A DNA stretch of 64,000 bases from Siphonodentalium dalli (GCA_032622095.1 CP136063.1:265849426-265913425), one strand, 5' to 3'; positions 22,021 to 35,115 are shown, counted from the first letter of the stretch. A program made the numbers and translations. The notes: generated by a model from the letters alone, not told the origin.

Positions 22021-25000
22021 TTATTTTCGTTCTTCCCCAGTCTGATTACTCCTTTATATCTTCGTTCTTCCCCAGTCTGATTACTCCTTTATATCTTATT
22101 TTCGTTCTTCCCCAGTCTGATTACTCCTTTATATCTTATTTTCGTTCTTCCCCAGTCTGATTACTCCTTTATATCTTATCTTATTTTCGTTCTTCCCCAG
22201 TCTGATTACTCCTTTATATTTTCGTTCTTCCCCAGTCTGATTCCTCCTTTATATCTTATTTTCGTTCTTCCCCAGTCTGATTACTCCTTTATAACTTCGT
22301 TCTTCCCCAGTCTGATTACTCCTTTATAACTTCGTTCTTCCCCAGTCTGATTACTCCTTTATAACTTCGTTCTTCCCCAGTCTGATTACTCCTTTATAAC
22401 TTCGTTCTTCCCCAGTCTGATTACTACTTTATAACTTCGTTCTTCCCCAGTCTGATTACTCCTTTATAACTTCGTTCTTCCCCAGTCTGATTACTCCTTT
22501 ATAACTTCGTTCTTCCCCAGTCTGATTACTCCTTTATAACTTCGTTCTTCCCCAGTCTGATTACTCCTTTATAACTTCGTTCTTCCCCAGTCTGATTACT
22601 CCTTTATAACTTCGTTCTTCCCCAGTCTGATTACTCCTTTATATCTTCGTTCTTCCCCAGTCTGATTACTCCTATATAACTTCGTTCTTCCCCAGTCTGA
22701 TTACTCCTTTATAACTTCGTCCTTTATCTTATTTTCGTTCTTCCCCAGTCTGATTACCCCTTTATATCTTATCTTCGTTCTTCCCCAGTCTGATTACTCC
22801 TATATAACTTCGTCCTTTATCTTATTTTCGTTCTTCCCCAGTCTGATTACCCCTTTATATCTTATCTTCGTTCTTCCCCAGTCTGATTACTCCTATATAA
22901 CTTCGTCCTTTATCTTATTTTCGTTCTTCCCCAGTCTGATTACCCCTTTATATCTTATCTTCGTTCTTCCCCAGTCTGATTACTCCTATATAACTTCGTC
23001 CTTTATCTTATCTTCGTTCTTCCCCAGTCTGATTACCCCTTTATATCTTATCTTCGTTCTCCCCCAGTCTGATTACTCCTATATAACTTCGTCCTTTATC
23101 TTATTTTCGTTCTTCCCCAGTCTGATTACCCCTTTATATCTTATCTTCGTTCTTCCCCAGTCTGATTACTCCTATATATCTTCGTCCTTTATCTTATCTT
23201 CGTTCTTCCCCAGTCTGATTACCCCTTTATATCTTATCTTCGTTCTTCCCCAGTCTGATTACTCCTATATAACTTCGTCCTTTATCTTATTTTCGTTCTT
23301 CCCCAGTCTGATTACCCCTTTATATCTTATCTTCGTTCTTCCCCAGTCTGATTACTCCTATATAACTTCGTCCTTTATCTTATTTTCGTTCTTCCCCAGT
23401 CTGATTACCCTTTTATATCTTATCTTCGTTCTTCCCCAGTCTGATTACTCCTATATAACTTCGTCCTTTATCTTATCTTCGTTCTTCCCCAGTCTGATTA
23501 CCCCTTTATATCTTATCTTCGTTCTTCCCCAGTCTGATTACTCCTTTATATCTTATCTTCGTTCTTCCCCAGTCTGATTACTCCTATATAACTTCGTCCT
23601 TTATCTTATCTTCGTTCTTCCCCAGTCTGATTACCCCTTTATATCTTATCTTCGTTCTTCCCCAGTCTGATTACCCCTTTATATCTTATCTTCGTTCTTC
23701 CCCAGTCTGATTACTCCTATATAACTTCATCCTTTATCTTATCTTCGTTCTTCCCCAGTCTGATTACCCCTTTATATCTTATCTTCGTTCTTCCCCAGTC
23801 TGATTACCCCTGTATATCTTATCTTCGTTCTTCCCCAGTCTGATTACTCCTATATAACTTCGTCCTTTATCTTATCTTCGTTCTTCTCCAGTCTGATTAC
23901 CCCTTTATATCTTATCTTCGTTCTTCCCCAGTCTGATTACTCCTTTATATCTTACCTTCGTTCTTCCCCAGTCTGATTACTCCTATATAACTTCGTCCTT
24001 TATCTTATCTTCGTTCTTCCCCAGTCTGATTACCCCTTTATATCTTATCTTCGTTCTTCCCCAGTCTGATTACCCCTTTATATCTTATCTTCGTTCTTCC
24101 CCAGTCTGATTACTCCTATATAACTTCGTCCTTTATCTTATCTTCGTTCTTCCCCAGTCTGATTACCCCTTTATATCTTATCTTCGTTCTTCCCCAGTCT
24201 GATTACCCCTTTATATCTTATCTTCGTTCTTCCCCAGTCTGATTACTCCTATATAACTTCGTCCTTTATCTTATCTTCGTTCTTCCCCAGTCTGATTACC
24301 CCTTTATATCTTATCTTCGTTCTTCCCCAGTCTGATTACCCCTTTATATCTTATCTTCGTTCTTCCCCAGTCTGATTACTCCTTTATATCTTCGTTCTTC
24401 CCCAGTCTGATTACTCCTTTATATCTTCGTTCTTCCCCAGTCTGATTACTCCTTTATATCTTATCTTCGTTCTTCCCCAGTCTGATTACTCCTTTATATT
24501 TTCGTTCTTCCCCAGTCTGATTACTCCTTTATATCTTATCTTCGTTCTTCCCCAGTCTGATTACTCCTTTATATTTTCGTTCTTCCCCAGTCTGATTACT
24601 CCTTTATATCTTCGTTCTTCCCCAGTCTGATTACTCCTTTATATCTTATCTTCGTTCTTCCCCAGTCTGATTACTCCTTTATATTTTCGTTCTTCCCCAG
24701 TCTGATTACTCCTTTATAACTTCCTTCTTCCCCAGTCTGATTACTCCTTTATATCTTATCTTCGTTCTTCCCCAGTCTGATTACTCCTTTATATTTTCGT
24801 TCTTCCCCAGTCTGATTACTCCTTTATATCTTATCTTCGTTCTTCCCCAGTCTGATTACTCCTTTATATTTTCGTTCTTCCCCAGTCTGATTACTCCTTT
24901 ATATCTTCGTTCTTCCCCAGTCTGATTACTCCTTTATATCTTATCTTCGTTCTTCCCCAGTCTGATTACTCCTTTATATTTTCGTTCTTCCCCAGTCTGA

Positions 25001-28000
25001 TTACTCCTTTATAACTTCCTTCTTCCCCAGTCTGATTACTCCTTTATATCTTATCTTCGTTCTTCCCCAGTCTGATTACTCCTTTATATTTTCGTTCTTC
25101 CCCAGTCTGATTACGCCTTTATATCTTATCTTCGTTCTTCCCCAGTCTGATTACTCCTTTATATTTTCGTTCTTCCCCAGTCTGATTACTCCTTTATATC
25201 TTCGTTCTTCCCCAGTCTGATTACTCCTTTATATCTTATCTTCGTTCTTCCCCAGTCTGATTACTCCTTTATATTTTCGTTCTTCCCCAGTCTGATTACT
25301 CCTTTATAACTTCCCCAGTCTGATTACTCCTTTATAACTTCCCCAGTCTGATTACTCCTTTATAACTTCCCCAGTCTGATTACTCCTTTATAACTTCCCC
25401 AGTCTGATTACTCCTTTATAACTTCCCCAGTCTGATTACTCCTTTATAACTTCCTTCTTCCCCAGTCTGATTACTCCTTTATAACTTCCTTCTTCCCCAG
25501 TCTGATTACTCCTATATAACTTCGTCCTTTATGTTTTCGTTCTCCCCCAGTCTGATTACTCCTTTATAACTTCCCCAGTCTGATTACTCCTTTATAACTT
25601 CCCCAGTCTGATTACTCCTTTATAACTTCCCCAGTCTGATTACTCCTTTATAACTTCCCCAGTCTGATTACTCCTTTATAACTTCCCCAGTCTGATTACT
25701 CCTATATAACTTCGTCCTTTATAACTTCACCAGTCTGATTACTCCTTTATATCTTCCCCAGTCTGATTACTCCTTTATAACTTACCCAGTCTGATTACTC
25801 CTTTATATCTTCCCCAGTCTGATTACTCCTTTATATCTTCCCCAGTCTGATTACTCCTTTATATCTTCCCCAGTCTGATTACTCCTTTATATCTTCGTTC
25901 TTCTCCAGTCTGATTACTCCTTTATATCTTCCCCAGTCTGATTACTCCTTTATATCTTCCCCAGTCTGATTACTCCTTTATATCTTCCCCAGTCTGATTA
26001 CTCCTTTATATCTTCCCCAGTCTGATTACTCCTTTATATCTTCCCCAGTCTGATTACTCCTTTATATCTTCCCCAGTCTGATTACTCCTTTATAACTTCC
26101 CCAGTCTGATTACTCCTTTATAACTTCCCCAGTCTGATTACTCCTTTATATCTTCCCCAGTCTGATTACTCCTTTATAACTTCCCCAGTCTGATTACTCC
26201 TTTATATCTTCCCCAGTCTGATTACTCCTTTATATCTTCCCCAGTCTGATTACTCCTTTATAACTTACCCAGTCTGATTACTCCTTTATAACTTACCCAG
26301 TCTGATTACTCCTTTATAACTTACCCAGTCTGATTACTCCTTTATATCTTCCCCAGTCTGATTACTCCTTTATATCTTCCCCAGTCTGATTACTCCTATA
26401 TAACTTCGTCCTTTATAACTTCACCAGTCTGATTACTCCTTTATATCTTCCCCAGTCTGATTACTCCTTTATAACTTACCCAGTCTGATTACTCCTTTAT
26501 ATCTTCCCCAGTCTGATTACTCCTTTATATCTTCCCCAGTCTGATTACTCCTATATAACTTCGTCCTTTATAACTTCACCAGTCTGATTACTCCTTTATA
26601 TCTTCCCCAGTCTGATTACTCCTTTATAACTTACCCAGTCTGATTACTCCTTTATATCTTCCCCAGTCTGATTACTCCTTTATATCTTCCCCAGTCTGAT
26701 TACTCCTATATAACTTCGTCCTTTATAACTTCACCAGTCTGATTACTCCTTTATATCTTCCCCAGTCTGATTACTCCTTTATAACTTACCCAGTCTGATT
26801 ACTCCTTTATATCTTCCCCAGTCTGATTACTCCTTTATATCTTCCCCAGTCTGATTACTCCTATATAACTTCGTCCTTTATAACTTCACCAGTCTGATTA
26901 CTCCTTTATATCTCCCCCAGTCTGATTACTCCTTTATAACTTCCCCAGTCTGATTACTCCTTTATAACTTCCCCAGCCTGATTACTCCTTTATAACTTCC
27001 CCAGCCTGATTACTCCTTTATAACTTCCCCAGTCTGATTACTCCTTTATAACTTCCCCAGCCTGATTACTCCTTTATATCTTCCCCAGTCTGATTACTCC
27101 TTTATAACTTCCCCAGTCTGATTACTCCTTTATATCTCCCCCAGTCTGATTACTCCTTTATAACTTCCCCAGTCTGATTACTCCTTTATATCTCCCCCAG
27201 TCTGATTACTCCTTTATAACTTCCCCAGTCTGATTACTCCTTTATATCTCCCCCAGTCTGATTACTCCTTTATAACTTCCCCAGTCTGATTACTCCTTTA
27301 TATCTCCCCCAGTCTGATTACTCCTTTATAACTTCCCCAGTCTGATTACTCCTTTATATCTCCCCCAGTCTGATTACTCCTTTATAACTTCCCCAGTCTG
27401 ATTACTCCTTTATAACTTCACCAGTCTGATTACTCCTTTATATCTTCCCCAGTCTGATTACTCCTTTATAACTTCCCCAGTCTGATTACTCCTTTATATC
27501 TCCCCCAGTCTGATTACTCCTTTATAACTTCCCCAGTCTGATTACTCCTTTATATCTCCCCCAGTCTGATTACTCCTTTATAACTTCCCCAGTCTGATTA
27601 CTCCTTTATATCTCCCCCAGTCTGATTACTCCTTTATAACTTCCCCAGTCTGATTACTCCTTTATAACTTCACCAGTCTGATTACTCCTTTATATCTTCC
27701 CCAGTCTGATTACTCCTTTATAACTTCCCCAGTCTGATTACTCCTTTATATCTCCCCCAGTCTGATTACTCCTTTATAACTTCACCAGTCTGATTACTCC
27801 TTTATAACTTCACCAGTCTGATTACTCCTTTATATCTCCCCCAGTCTGATTACTCCTTTATAACTTCACCAGTCTGATTACTCCTTTATAACTTCACCAG
27901 TCTGATTACTCCTTTATAACTTCACCAGTCTGATTACTCCTTTATAACTTCACCAGTCTGATTACTCCTTTATATCTCCCCCAGTCTGATTACTCCTTTA

Positions 28001-29358
28001 TAACTTCACCAGTCTGATTACTCCTTTATAACTTCACCAGTCTGATTACTCCTTTATATCTCCCCCAGTCTGATTACTCCTTTATAACTTCACCAGTCTG
28101 ATTACTCCTTTATAACTTCACCAGTCTGATTACTCCTTTATATCTCCCCCAGTCTGATTACTCCTTTATAACTTCACCAGTCTGATTACTCCTTTATAAC
28201 TTCACCAGTCTGATTACTCCTTTATAACTTCACCAGTCTGATTACTCCTTTATATCTCCCCCAGTCTGATTACTCCTTTATAACTTCCCCAGTCTGATTA
28301 CTCCTTTATAACTTCACCAGTCTGATTACTCCTTTATATCTCCCCCAGTCTGATTACTCCTTTATAACTTCACCAGTCTGATTACTCCTTTATAACTTCC
28401 CCAGTCTGATTACTCCTTTATAACTTCCCCAGTCTGATTACTCCTTTATAACTTCACCAGTCTGATTACTCCTTTATATCTTCCCCAGTCTGATTACTCC
28501 TTTATAACTTCCCCAGTCTGATTACTCCTTTATATCTCCCCCAGTCTGATTACTCCTTTATAACTTCCCCAGTCTGATTACTCCTTTATATCTCCCCCAG
28601 TCTGATTACTCCTTTATAACTTCCCCAGCCTGATTACTCCTTTATAACTTCCCCAGCCTGATTACTCCTTTATAACTTCCCCAGTCTGATTACTCCTTTA
28701 TAACTTCCCCAGCCTGATTACTCCTTTATAACTTCCCCAGTCTGATTACTCCTTTATAACTTCCCCAGCCTGATTACTCCTTTATAACTTCCCCAGTCTG
28801 ATTACTCCTTTATATCTCCCCCAGTCTGATTACTCCTTTATAACTTCCCCAGTCTGATTACTCCTTTATATCTCCCCCAGTCTGATTACTCCTTTATAAC
28901 TTCCCCAGCCTGATTACTCCTTTATAACTTCCCCAGTCTGATTACTCCTTTATAACTTCCCCAGCCTGATTACTCCTTTATAACTTCCCCAGTCTGATTA
29001 CTCCTTTATATCTTCCCCAGTCTGATTACTCCTTTATATCTTCCCCAGTCTGATTACTCCTTTATATCTTCCCCAGTCTGATTACTCCTTTATAACTTCC
29101 CCAGTCTGATTACTCCTTTATATCTTCGTTCTTCCCCAGTCTGATTACTCCTTTATATCTTCGTTCTTCCCCAGTCTGATTACTCCTTTATATCTTCGTT
29201 CTTCCCCAGTCTGATTACTCCTTTATATCTTCGTTCTTCCCCAGTCTGATTACTCCTTTATAACTTCCCCAGTCTGATTACTCCTTTATATCTTCCCCAG
29301 TCTGATTACTCCTTTATATCTTCCCCAGTCTGATTACTCCTTTATATCTTCGTTCTTT
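22012..29358. repeat. 35/28-bp LINE-derived minisatellite, large block
   Basis: This is 7.3 kb of uninterrupted array. 35-bp units dominate 22012-22720, and the 93-bp higher-order unit runs to about 24360. Mixed 35/40-bp units follow to 25310. Then a 28-bp unit takes over; it lacks CGTTCTT relative to the 35-bp unit. Sub-domains follow: an ACTTCACC variant with CCTATATAAC every fifth or sixth unit (25700-26900), alternating TCTCCCCC and ACTTCCCC/ACTTCACC units (26900-28500), and a CCAGCC variant (26970-27070, 28620-28980). 35-bp units return near 29120-29250. It ends where ORF1 coding text resumes. Confidence 0.95.
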
Positions 29359-29670
29359 ATGTTTGCGTTGCTTAGTTGTGTTATCTCCATAATTTCTTCT
29401 CTTTCTTTTTGTTTCCTTCTATGTCCCAGTCTTGTTCTGGGATGTTGAACATGATGAGATTCCCTTTTCTACTTTCTCGGTCTTCCATTTCTTCCAATGT
29501 TGATTTGGTAGGTTGATTTGGTAGGTTGATTTGGTAGGTTGTACCGATGCAACGTTTAATGGTTCTACCTTGTCTTTATTTTCTAATATTTGTATTCTCT
29601 GCTCAATAATTGTCATTTCTTCTTTCTTGACTAGATTCTTTCTAACTCATCTACTTTATTTTTATTTTAT
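29350..29670 (-). pseudogene. LINE E ORF1 N-terminal part
   Basis: A 65-codon open stretch (29419-29616) begins MTIIEQRIQILENKDK, a coiled-coil start; the frame seems to extend upstream to about 29660 (KVDELER-like text). After a frame change at a 13-bp triplication (GTTGATTTGGTAG, about 29502-29545) the text EEMEDRESRKGNLIMFNIPE follows. This is the classic N-terminal hallmark of L1/CR1-like ORF1 RNA-binding proteins. The next expected block is the I-R-L-G stretch, which is what the minisatellite encodes. Confidence 0.78.
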
Positions 29671-30039
29671 TTTTTTTATTGTGAACAAAGAATAACAAAA
29701 GAGAAAAGACATAACACGCGCACTCGCTCATGCCCTCGATCCAGGACATGGAAGAGCGGACTCTGCCATGACCTGGCCTTCTTTCTTACCAGTGACATCA
29801 CTTTCGGAAATATTTGAAGGCACATATTGTGTTGGGACAATTTTTGTTTTGTTTTGTTTTTTTTTCAACTTGACAGCAAGACGAAGCAGTGATATTAATT
29901 TCTACCTTGACATATCTTTGACCGAAAATTTGCTTTCTTTAGCTACAATACTTTATTTTCTTGGCTATATGTTCCTGAAGGCTTTCTAATTATTTTAATT
30001 CCCTTCATTGCATGTGTACAGTGTTCACACATCCATTTC
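29671..30039. other. Non-coding interval
   Basis: A T-rich tract (29650-29680), then TTATTGTGAACAAAGAATAA, resembling text near 46245-46265. This may be the 3' end of another minus-strand LINE, but no coding part was found next to it. Confidence 0.4.
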
Positions 30040-30440
30040 AAATTATTGGTTTGATGTCCAGAATTCCCCTTTTCAGTTCTTTCAGATTTTCGATTGCCAC
30101 ATTCACTCTGCGATCTGGATTTCTTGATATTTCAATGTATCTGTGATGTTTAATCGTTAAATCGCATGTTCCCAGCCATATAATTACAAATGGACGTATT
30201 GTTCCTATCAGTGCTGTTTTGGCTTTTACTAGCGGTTTTTCGCTTTTCGTCTTTAACGACTAATTCTGACTGACTATGGTGGTTGGAATTCGGTCACCTC
30301 CCTGCTCGTTTTTCAGATATCTGCCAGCGAAAGTATATCCCTTTGATTAGATTGATCAATTCCCCGTGCTACTCTTAATTTATTCTTTACTTTCCTCGTT
30401 AAATTCTTTATTGACGACTTTGACGGTATCTAATACAACG
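30040..30440 (-). pseudogene. SGNH-like remnant with an I-W-x-G-T-C-D-L motif
   Basis: Minus-strand translation of about 30240-30070 reads IRPFVIIWLGTCDLTIKHHR, then NVAIENLKELKRGI. The xxWxGTCDL pattern is the central block of a family of SGNH-like proteins that I recall from mollusc transposon-related proteins; this is a memory-based match. Upstream text is frameshifted (a stop near 30300). It may be half of the same protein family as the remnant at 43835-44235. Which transposon it came from is unknown. Confidence 0.4.
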
Positions 30441-30619
30441 AAAACTATTTTAGGAACTGACAACGTTTACGGGAAAATCTATCAAATCAATTAATAGGGA
30501 ACGATAAAGGCGGATATCACCAAAATACTCCCTGCATCCTGTTCCAGATTATCATATAAACATTCTGGAGCAAATTAGACCACAGTTGTACCGCTGATGG
30601 CACTGATAACTGACAATTT

Positions 30620-31020
30620 GTAAACTAAAGTGAGAGCTCTGACATTTTTCGTTTCTCGTCAAACCGGATGACTTGCATGTTTCATCTTCAGTGGTTGTAT
30701 TTGCGCATTGAATTTTGGAGGGATTGCTTATAAACGTCAAACTCCACAGAACAAGGGGGGGGGGGGTCTAACGTATAGCGAATACGTCATGCATAAACTT
30801 AAACAAGGCGCATGTACATGCATGTTTCAGGTTCATTGGTTGTGTTTACGCATTGAGGTTTGATAGGATGGCCCAGCTGTGGTTTGTTGACACGCCAAAC
30901 ACAGCAGATGCCAACTTGCCAATGGCATGGCTAACGTATAGCGAATGCGACTTACACACTATTAATCTAGGCGCCGTTACGTGTGCATTTCGTCTTCATT
31001 GGTTATATCGATTATAGTGG
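30620..31020. repeat. Degenerate tandem unit of about 130 bp (2-3 copies)
   Basis: CTAACGTATAGCGAATACGT at 30769 and CTAACGTATAGCGAATGCG at 30930 each precede a GCATGT/GCATTT...TTCATTGGTT stretch. A more diverged copy of the latter lies near 30675-30710. A related TTTAACGTAGCGAATGCGTC appears at 35233. No gene is seen in 30440-31470. A G-tract lies at 30757-30766. Confidence 0.5.
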
Positions 31021-31468
31021 CGATTTGTTTTGGAGACCAATTCAGTACAGAAAGCTTTAAGTTTTAGAGCATAAAAACGCATTGTTACAATAGTTTCTCG
31101 ATTTTCGGTATAAAGCACACCAATTCCAGAGGTGGGCCATCGTTCGAGTTGGGTGTTGTGGGCAGCACAACGGCGAGTTCCAGTTAATCCCATTGTGTGA
31201 GAGTCAGAGCAAGCGCATAGTTCATTGCCAGAATAAATCTCGTTCGACTGGATTGATTCTGGTAAAGATATCTTCGCATGGTCTAACCATTACGAATAAG
31301 TCAAGCCAAGACATTATCAATATCTGGCTAATACTGTTATAAAATAATCGAAATGGCGTAAATATTCTAAGAATAAAATTTCGTCGGCGTTTTGCGCAGA
31401 TGATTCACAGTTTTAGCGGTGATGCTTGGTGAGCCCTGGTCAGTCTCCATGATTTATGTTGATTCACA

Positions 31469-31876
31469 TTAAGGGGGAGGTCAAGTGACCAATTTTGAAT
31501 GGGGATTTCCATGCAAATCTGCGGATATGAGAGTTGCACATAATTATGAGTGTGACTTGATGTGGTATTGGAAACAACAGGTATTTATCTGGCGGGTCCG
31601 CTTGAAACTTGTTCCATTATAATGTTGGAGTATTCATTTTAGAACTTTTTATTGATTTTTCAAATGTAGGTCAAGTGATGTAATTCCGGAAAAAAAATCT
31701 CAAAAATATATTTATTCCAACATTTTATAATTTATCAAGCGGACCCGCCAGATAAATACCTGATGTTTCCAAGACCACATCAAGTCACACTCAGAAGTAC
31801 GTGCAACTGCTACTTTTGCTCAGGAGATTTGCATGGAAATCCCCATTCAAAATTGGTCACATGACCTCCCCCCTTT
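31469..31876. mobile_element. Foldback/MITE element with about 140-bp inverted arms
   Basis: The left arm (31469-31615) starts AAGGGGGAGGTCAAGTGACC. The right arm (about 31735-31876) ends GGTCACATGACCTCCCCCCTT, and the arms pair over most of their length (for example GGTATTTATCTGGCGGGTCC against its complement at 31741-31760). The centre is A/T-rich and non-coding. The outer target duplication is unclear (possibly TA or TTA), so the superfamily is not assigned. Confidence 0.8.
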
Positions 31877-33261
31877 ATCCACTCCAAGCAATTTCACTGT
31901 CGATCACAGCAAAACAAAAATCACCCTAAATACAGATGTGGTAGAGCACAGGGGTGGGTCTTAAATGAACCATCAGTCGCTATCACAAAACATTTGTAGG
32001 GCTCTGAGTCTAAACATCTGGCAGGGTCTATAGTAAACTGAGCCTACCATTAAAAGTCTTCATCATGCATTTATTCGATACTCATGCTAAACGGAACAGT
32101 GAACACAATCCAACATCACAGGACGACATCACACACATATATACAGACAGCTTGTCAGCAACATCACATCGAGCATCAAACATCAGACATCAAATCGAGA
32201 GATCCAGATGACCAACAAAATAACCAACAGGACCATGGCGAACAAATACATAGGTTATAGTTGCTGCCGAATAAATATCCAGTATGGATATTAATAAATA
32301 TGTGAAATGTGATTGTGTCAATAAACCAACTTCCCTATTGTCGATATAAACAACTATTTTGACTGTAATGAACAGTTAGAAACAAAAAACCTATATTGCT
32401 AGTATAAAAGGGAGACTATGAACGCAGCGTGAGATTTCCACATCCCTAAACTATTGGGCAAATATATATTGCAAATGTGACGTAATTCTAAACTGCCAAA
32501 ACGAAGACAATAGTATTATTAAAAACATTATAATAACGGGTAAAAACATAACAAATATCACATGCCATACTGGGGAAGCATAAGTCAGATGTCATTACGT
32601 GGTATTCATTTCTTATACTTTATAACTGTGACATTGTTCAGGCATAGAACAATGTACGCTAATACTGAGTGTGTAACGATATAGCGATGTGTACACCTTG
32701 GTGACGAATTACGGAATGAGAAAGCGCGGTAAATAAGCTTACCTGTGATTGGCTAAGACACCTTAGTGTCCGACAGTTAGATATCAGATTGGGCGGTAAA
32801 TAAAAGGTAGAGAATAGAGCGGATGAGATATTGGGCGAAAGTAGAATTACGAAATAGCAAGATGCAGAACAGGAATGCGATTAGGAACGGGAAATGTATA
32901 GAACGGAATAGCGCGGAATGGAATGAACCAAGTACGCGGAATGAAAATGATTACAATGCGGCTATAAAATGTATATTAGTGAGTTAGGTTTAATAACTTA
33001 GTTAGTATACACGTGTAGCATGTAATAAAGGCATATACTGATTTGGTATATAAAATAGCACTGTCACACAGATGATCCATAGTGTGCCCACCCCCCCCCC
33101 CCCCGATGTTGAGTGTTGCTTATCACACAATCTTTACAGACTCATGTTAATGCATGATAACTATATGATTGATTCCGTGAAAGAAAGGGATAGTCTGGAT
33201 AAAGTTTGCAATGACTTTGGGGAAACGGCTCCTCGGTAATTCTAAATCCAATGGCATAACA
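31877..33261. other. Non-coding AT-rich DNA
   Basis: No open frame above 60 codons with recognisable motifs. Purine-rich text around 32700-32960 (repeated GGAAT/GCGCGG phrases) and a C-tract at 33091-33105 are the only notable features. Confidence 0.45.
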
Positions 33262-35115
33262 TTTTTTATTATAAAATACGACGACAAATTAATGATAAAT
33301 TCCGTGTGCAACATGATCCGGTCATTCTTCCAAAGGAGATTGGAAATATGGGGAAATGAAAAATGTATATTTCATCAAGATTCAAATTTTGGGTAGTTAC
33401 TGTAGTTATACACTTGTTGACTGTTAGATATGTATATTATGTATATGTTTAATTTACTTTTAACTCATCTTGTGCATGGTCAGACTCCAGAAATAACTGA
33501 ATTCTTCCGACACGCATCAAAGGCGTCCAAATCGACTGGTGATTTTATATCAAAGGCTGACGTCATTTTTACTAATAAACTCGTTGCCTGCTTTTTTCTT
33601 TACATCAAAAGCTGGCGATTTTGCATCAAAACTCGTTAGTTCTATCAAAAGCTGACGATTTTACATCAAAACTAGTTAGATGCACGAAAACACGTTAGTT
33701 ACATCAAAAGTTGGCGTAACAAATGCAGTGCATACACTGACTTGAAGGAATAATTATTTGATGTTGCTAAAAATTATAATACACTTTACAAACATGAATG
33801 ATGATAAATTCATTTTTATTATAAAATACGATGACAAATTAATGATAAATTCCGTGTGCAACATGATCCGGTCATTCTTCCAAAGGAGATTGGAAATATG
33901 GGGAAATGAAAAATGTATATTTCATCAAGATTCAAATTTTGGGTAGTTACTGTAGTTATACACTTGTTGACTGTTAGATATGTATATTATGTATATGTTT
34001 AATTTACTTTTAACTCATCTTGTGCATGGTCAGACTCCAGAAATAACTGAATTCTTCCGACACGCATCAAAGGCGTCCAAATCGACTGGTGATTTTATAT
34101 CAAAGGCTGACGTTATTTTTACTAATAAACTCGTTGCCTGCTTTTTTCTTTACATCAAAAGCTGGCGATTTTACATCAAAACTCGTTAGTTCTATCAAAA
34201 GCTGACGATTTTACATCAAAACTAGTTAGATGCACGAAAACACGTTAGTTACATCAAAAGTTGGCGTAACAAATGCAGTGCATACACTGACTTGAAGGAA
34301 TAATTATTTGATGTTGCTAAAAATTATAATACACTTTACAAACATGAATGATGATAAATTCATTTTTATTATAAAATACGATGACAAATTAATGATAAAT
34401 TCCGTGTGCAACATGATCCGGTCATTCTTCCAAAGGAGATTGGAAATATGGGGAAATGAAAAATGTATATTTCATCAAGATTCAAATTTTGGGTAGTTAC
34501 TGTAGTTATACACTTGTTGACTGTTAGATATGTATATTATGTATATGTTTAATTTACTTTTAACTCATCTTGTGCATGGTCAGACTCCAGAAATAACTGA
34601 ATTCTTCCGACACGCATCAAAGGCGTCCAAATCGACTGGTGATTTTATATCAAAGGCTGACGTTATTTTTACTAATAAACTCGTTGCCTGCTTTTTTCTT
34701 TACATCAAAAGCTGGCGATTTTACATCAAAACTCGTTAGTTCTATCAAAAGCTGACGATTTTACATCAAAACTAGTTAGATGCACGAAAACACGTTAGTT
34801 ACATCAAAAGTTGGCGTAACAAATGCAGTGCATACACTGACTTGAAGGAATAATTATTTGATGTTGCTAAAAATTATAATACACTTTACAAACATGAATG
34901 ATGATAAATTCATTTTTATTATAAAATACGATGACAAATTAATGATAAATTCCGTGTGCAACATGATCCGGTCATTCTTCCAAAGGAGATTGGAAATATG
35001 TGGAAATGAAAAATGTATATTTCATCAAGATTCAAATATTGGATAGTTACTGTAGTTATACACTTGTTGACTGTTAGATATGTATATTATGTATATGTTT
35101 AATTTACTTTTAACT
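33262..35115. repeat. 550-bp tandem array, about 3.4 copies
   Basis: Unit starts are at 33262, 33812, 34362 and 34912, exactly 550 bp apart, and the copies differ by single bases. The last copy stops after about 204 bp. Each unit contains an inner stretch of diverged short repeats built on ACATCAAAA and CTGACGATTT/CTGGCGATTT. The recurring 62- and 69-codon open frames are by-products: they lack known motifs and are only as conserved as the rest of the unit. Confidence 0.95.

Larger units (their letters stand above)
14240..29670 (-). mobile_element. LINE E: a single LINE copy disrupted by a giant minisatellite and segmental duplication
   Basis: Minus-strand order: ORF1 N-terminal part (29670-29350), a long 35/28-bp minisatellite, ORF1 C-terminal part (about 22020-21890, repeated at 18840 and 15660), an endonuclease fragment, then the RT C-terminal domain (15025-14318). 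The minisatellite consensus itself encodes the ORF1 stretch that should lie between the two ORF1 parts, so all pieces belong to one element. An internal deletion joins the endonuclease directly to the RT thumb at 15025/15026. A 3,177-bp block spanning RT end, endonuclease, ORF1 end, minisatellite and an 816-bp non-LINE spacer is present twice in full, and a third copy continues into the large array. Confidence 0.8.

Noticed and set aside
15658-29358. CRISPR-like regular repeat array
   Set aside because: Units are directly adjacent without unique spacers, lie inside a eukaryotic LINE and encode an ORF1 motif; this is a minisatellite.
33430-34739. Recurrent 62- and 69-codon open frames
   Set aside because: They recur only because the 550-bp unit is tandemly repeated; they are no more conserved than the rest of the unit and lack motifs.
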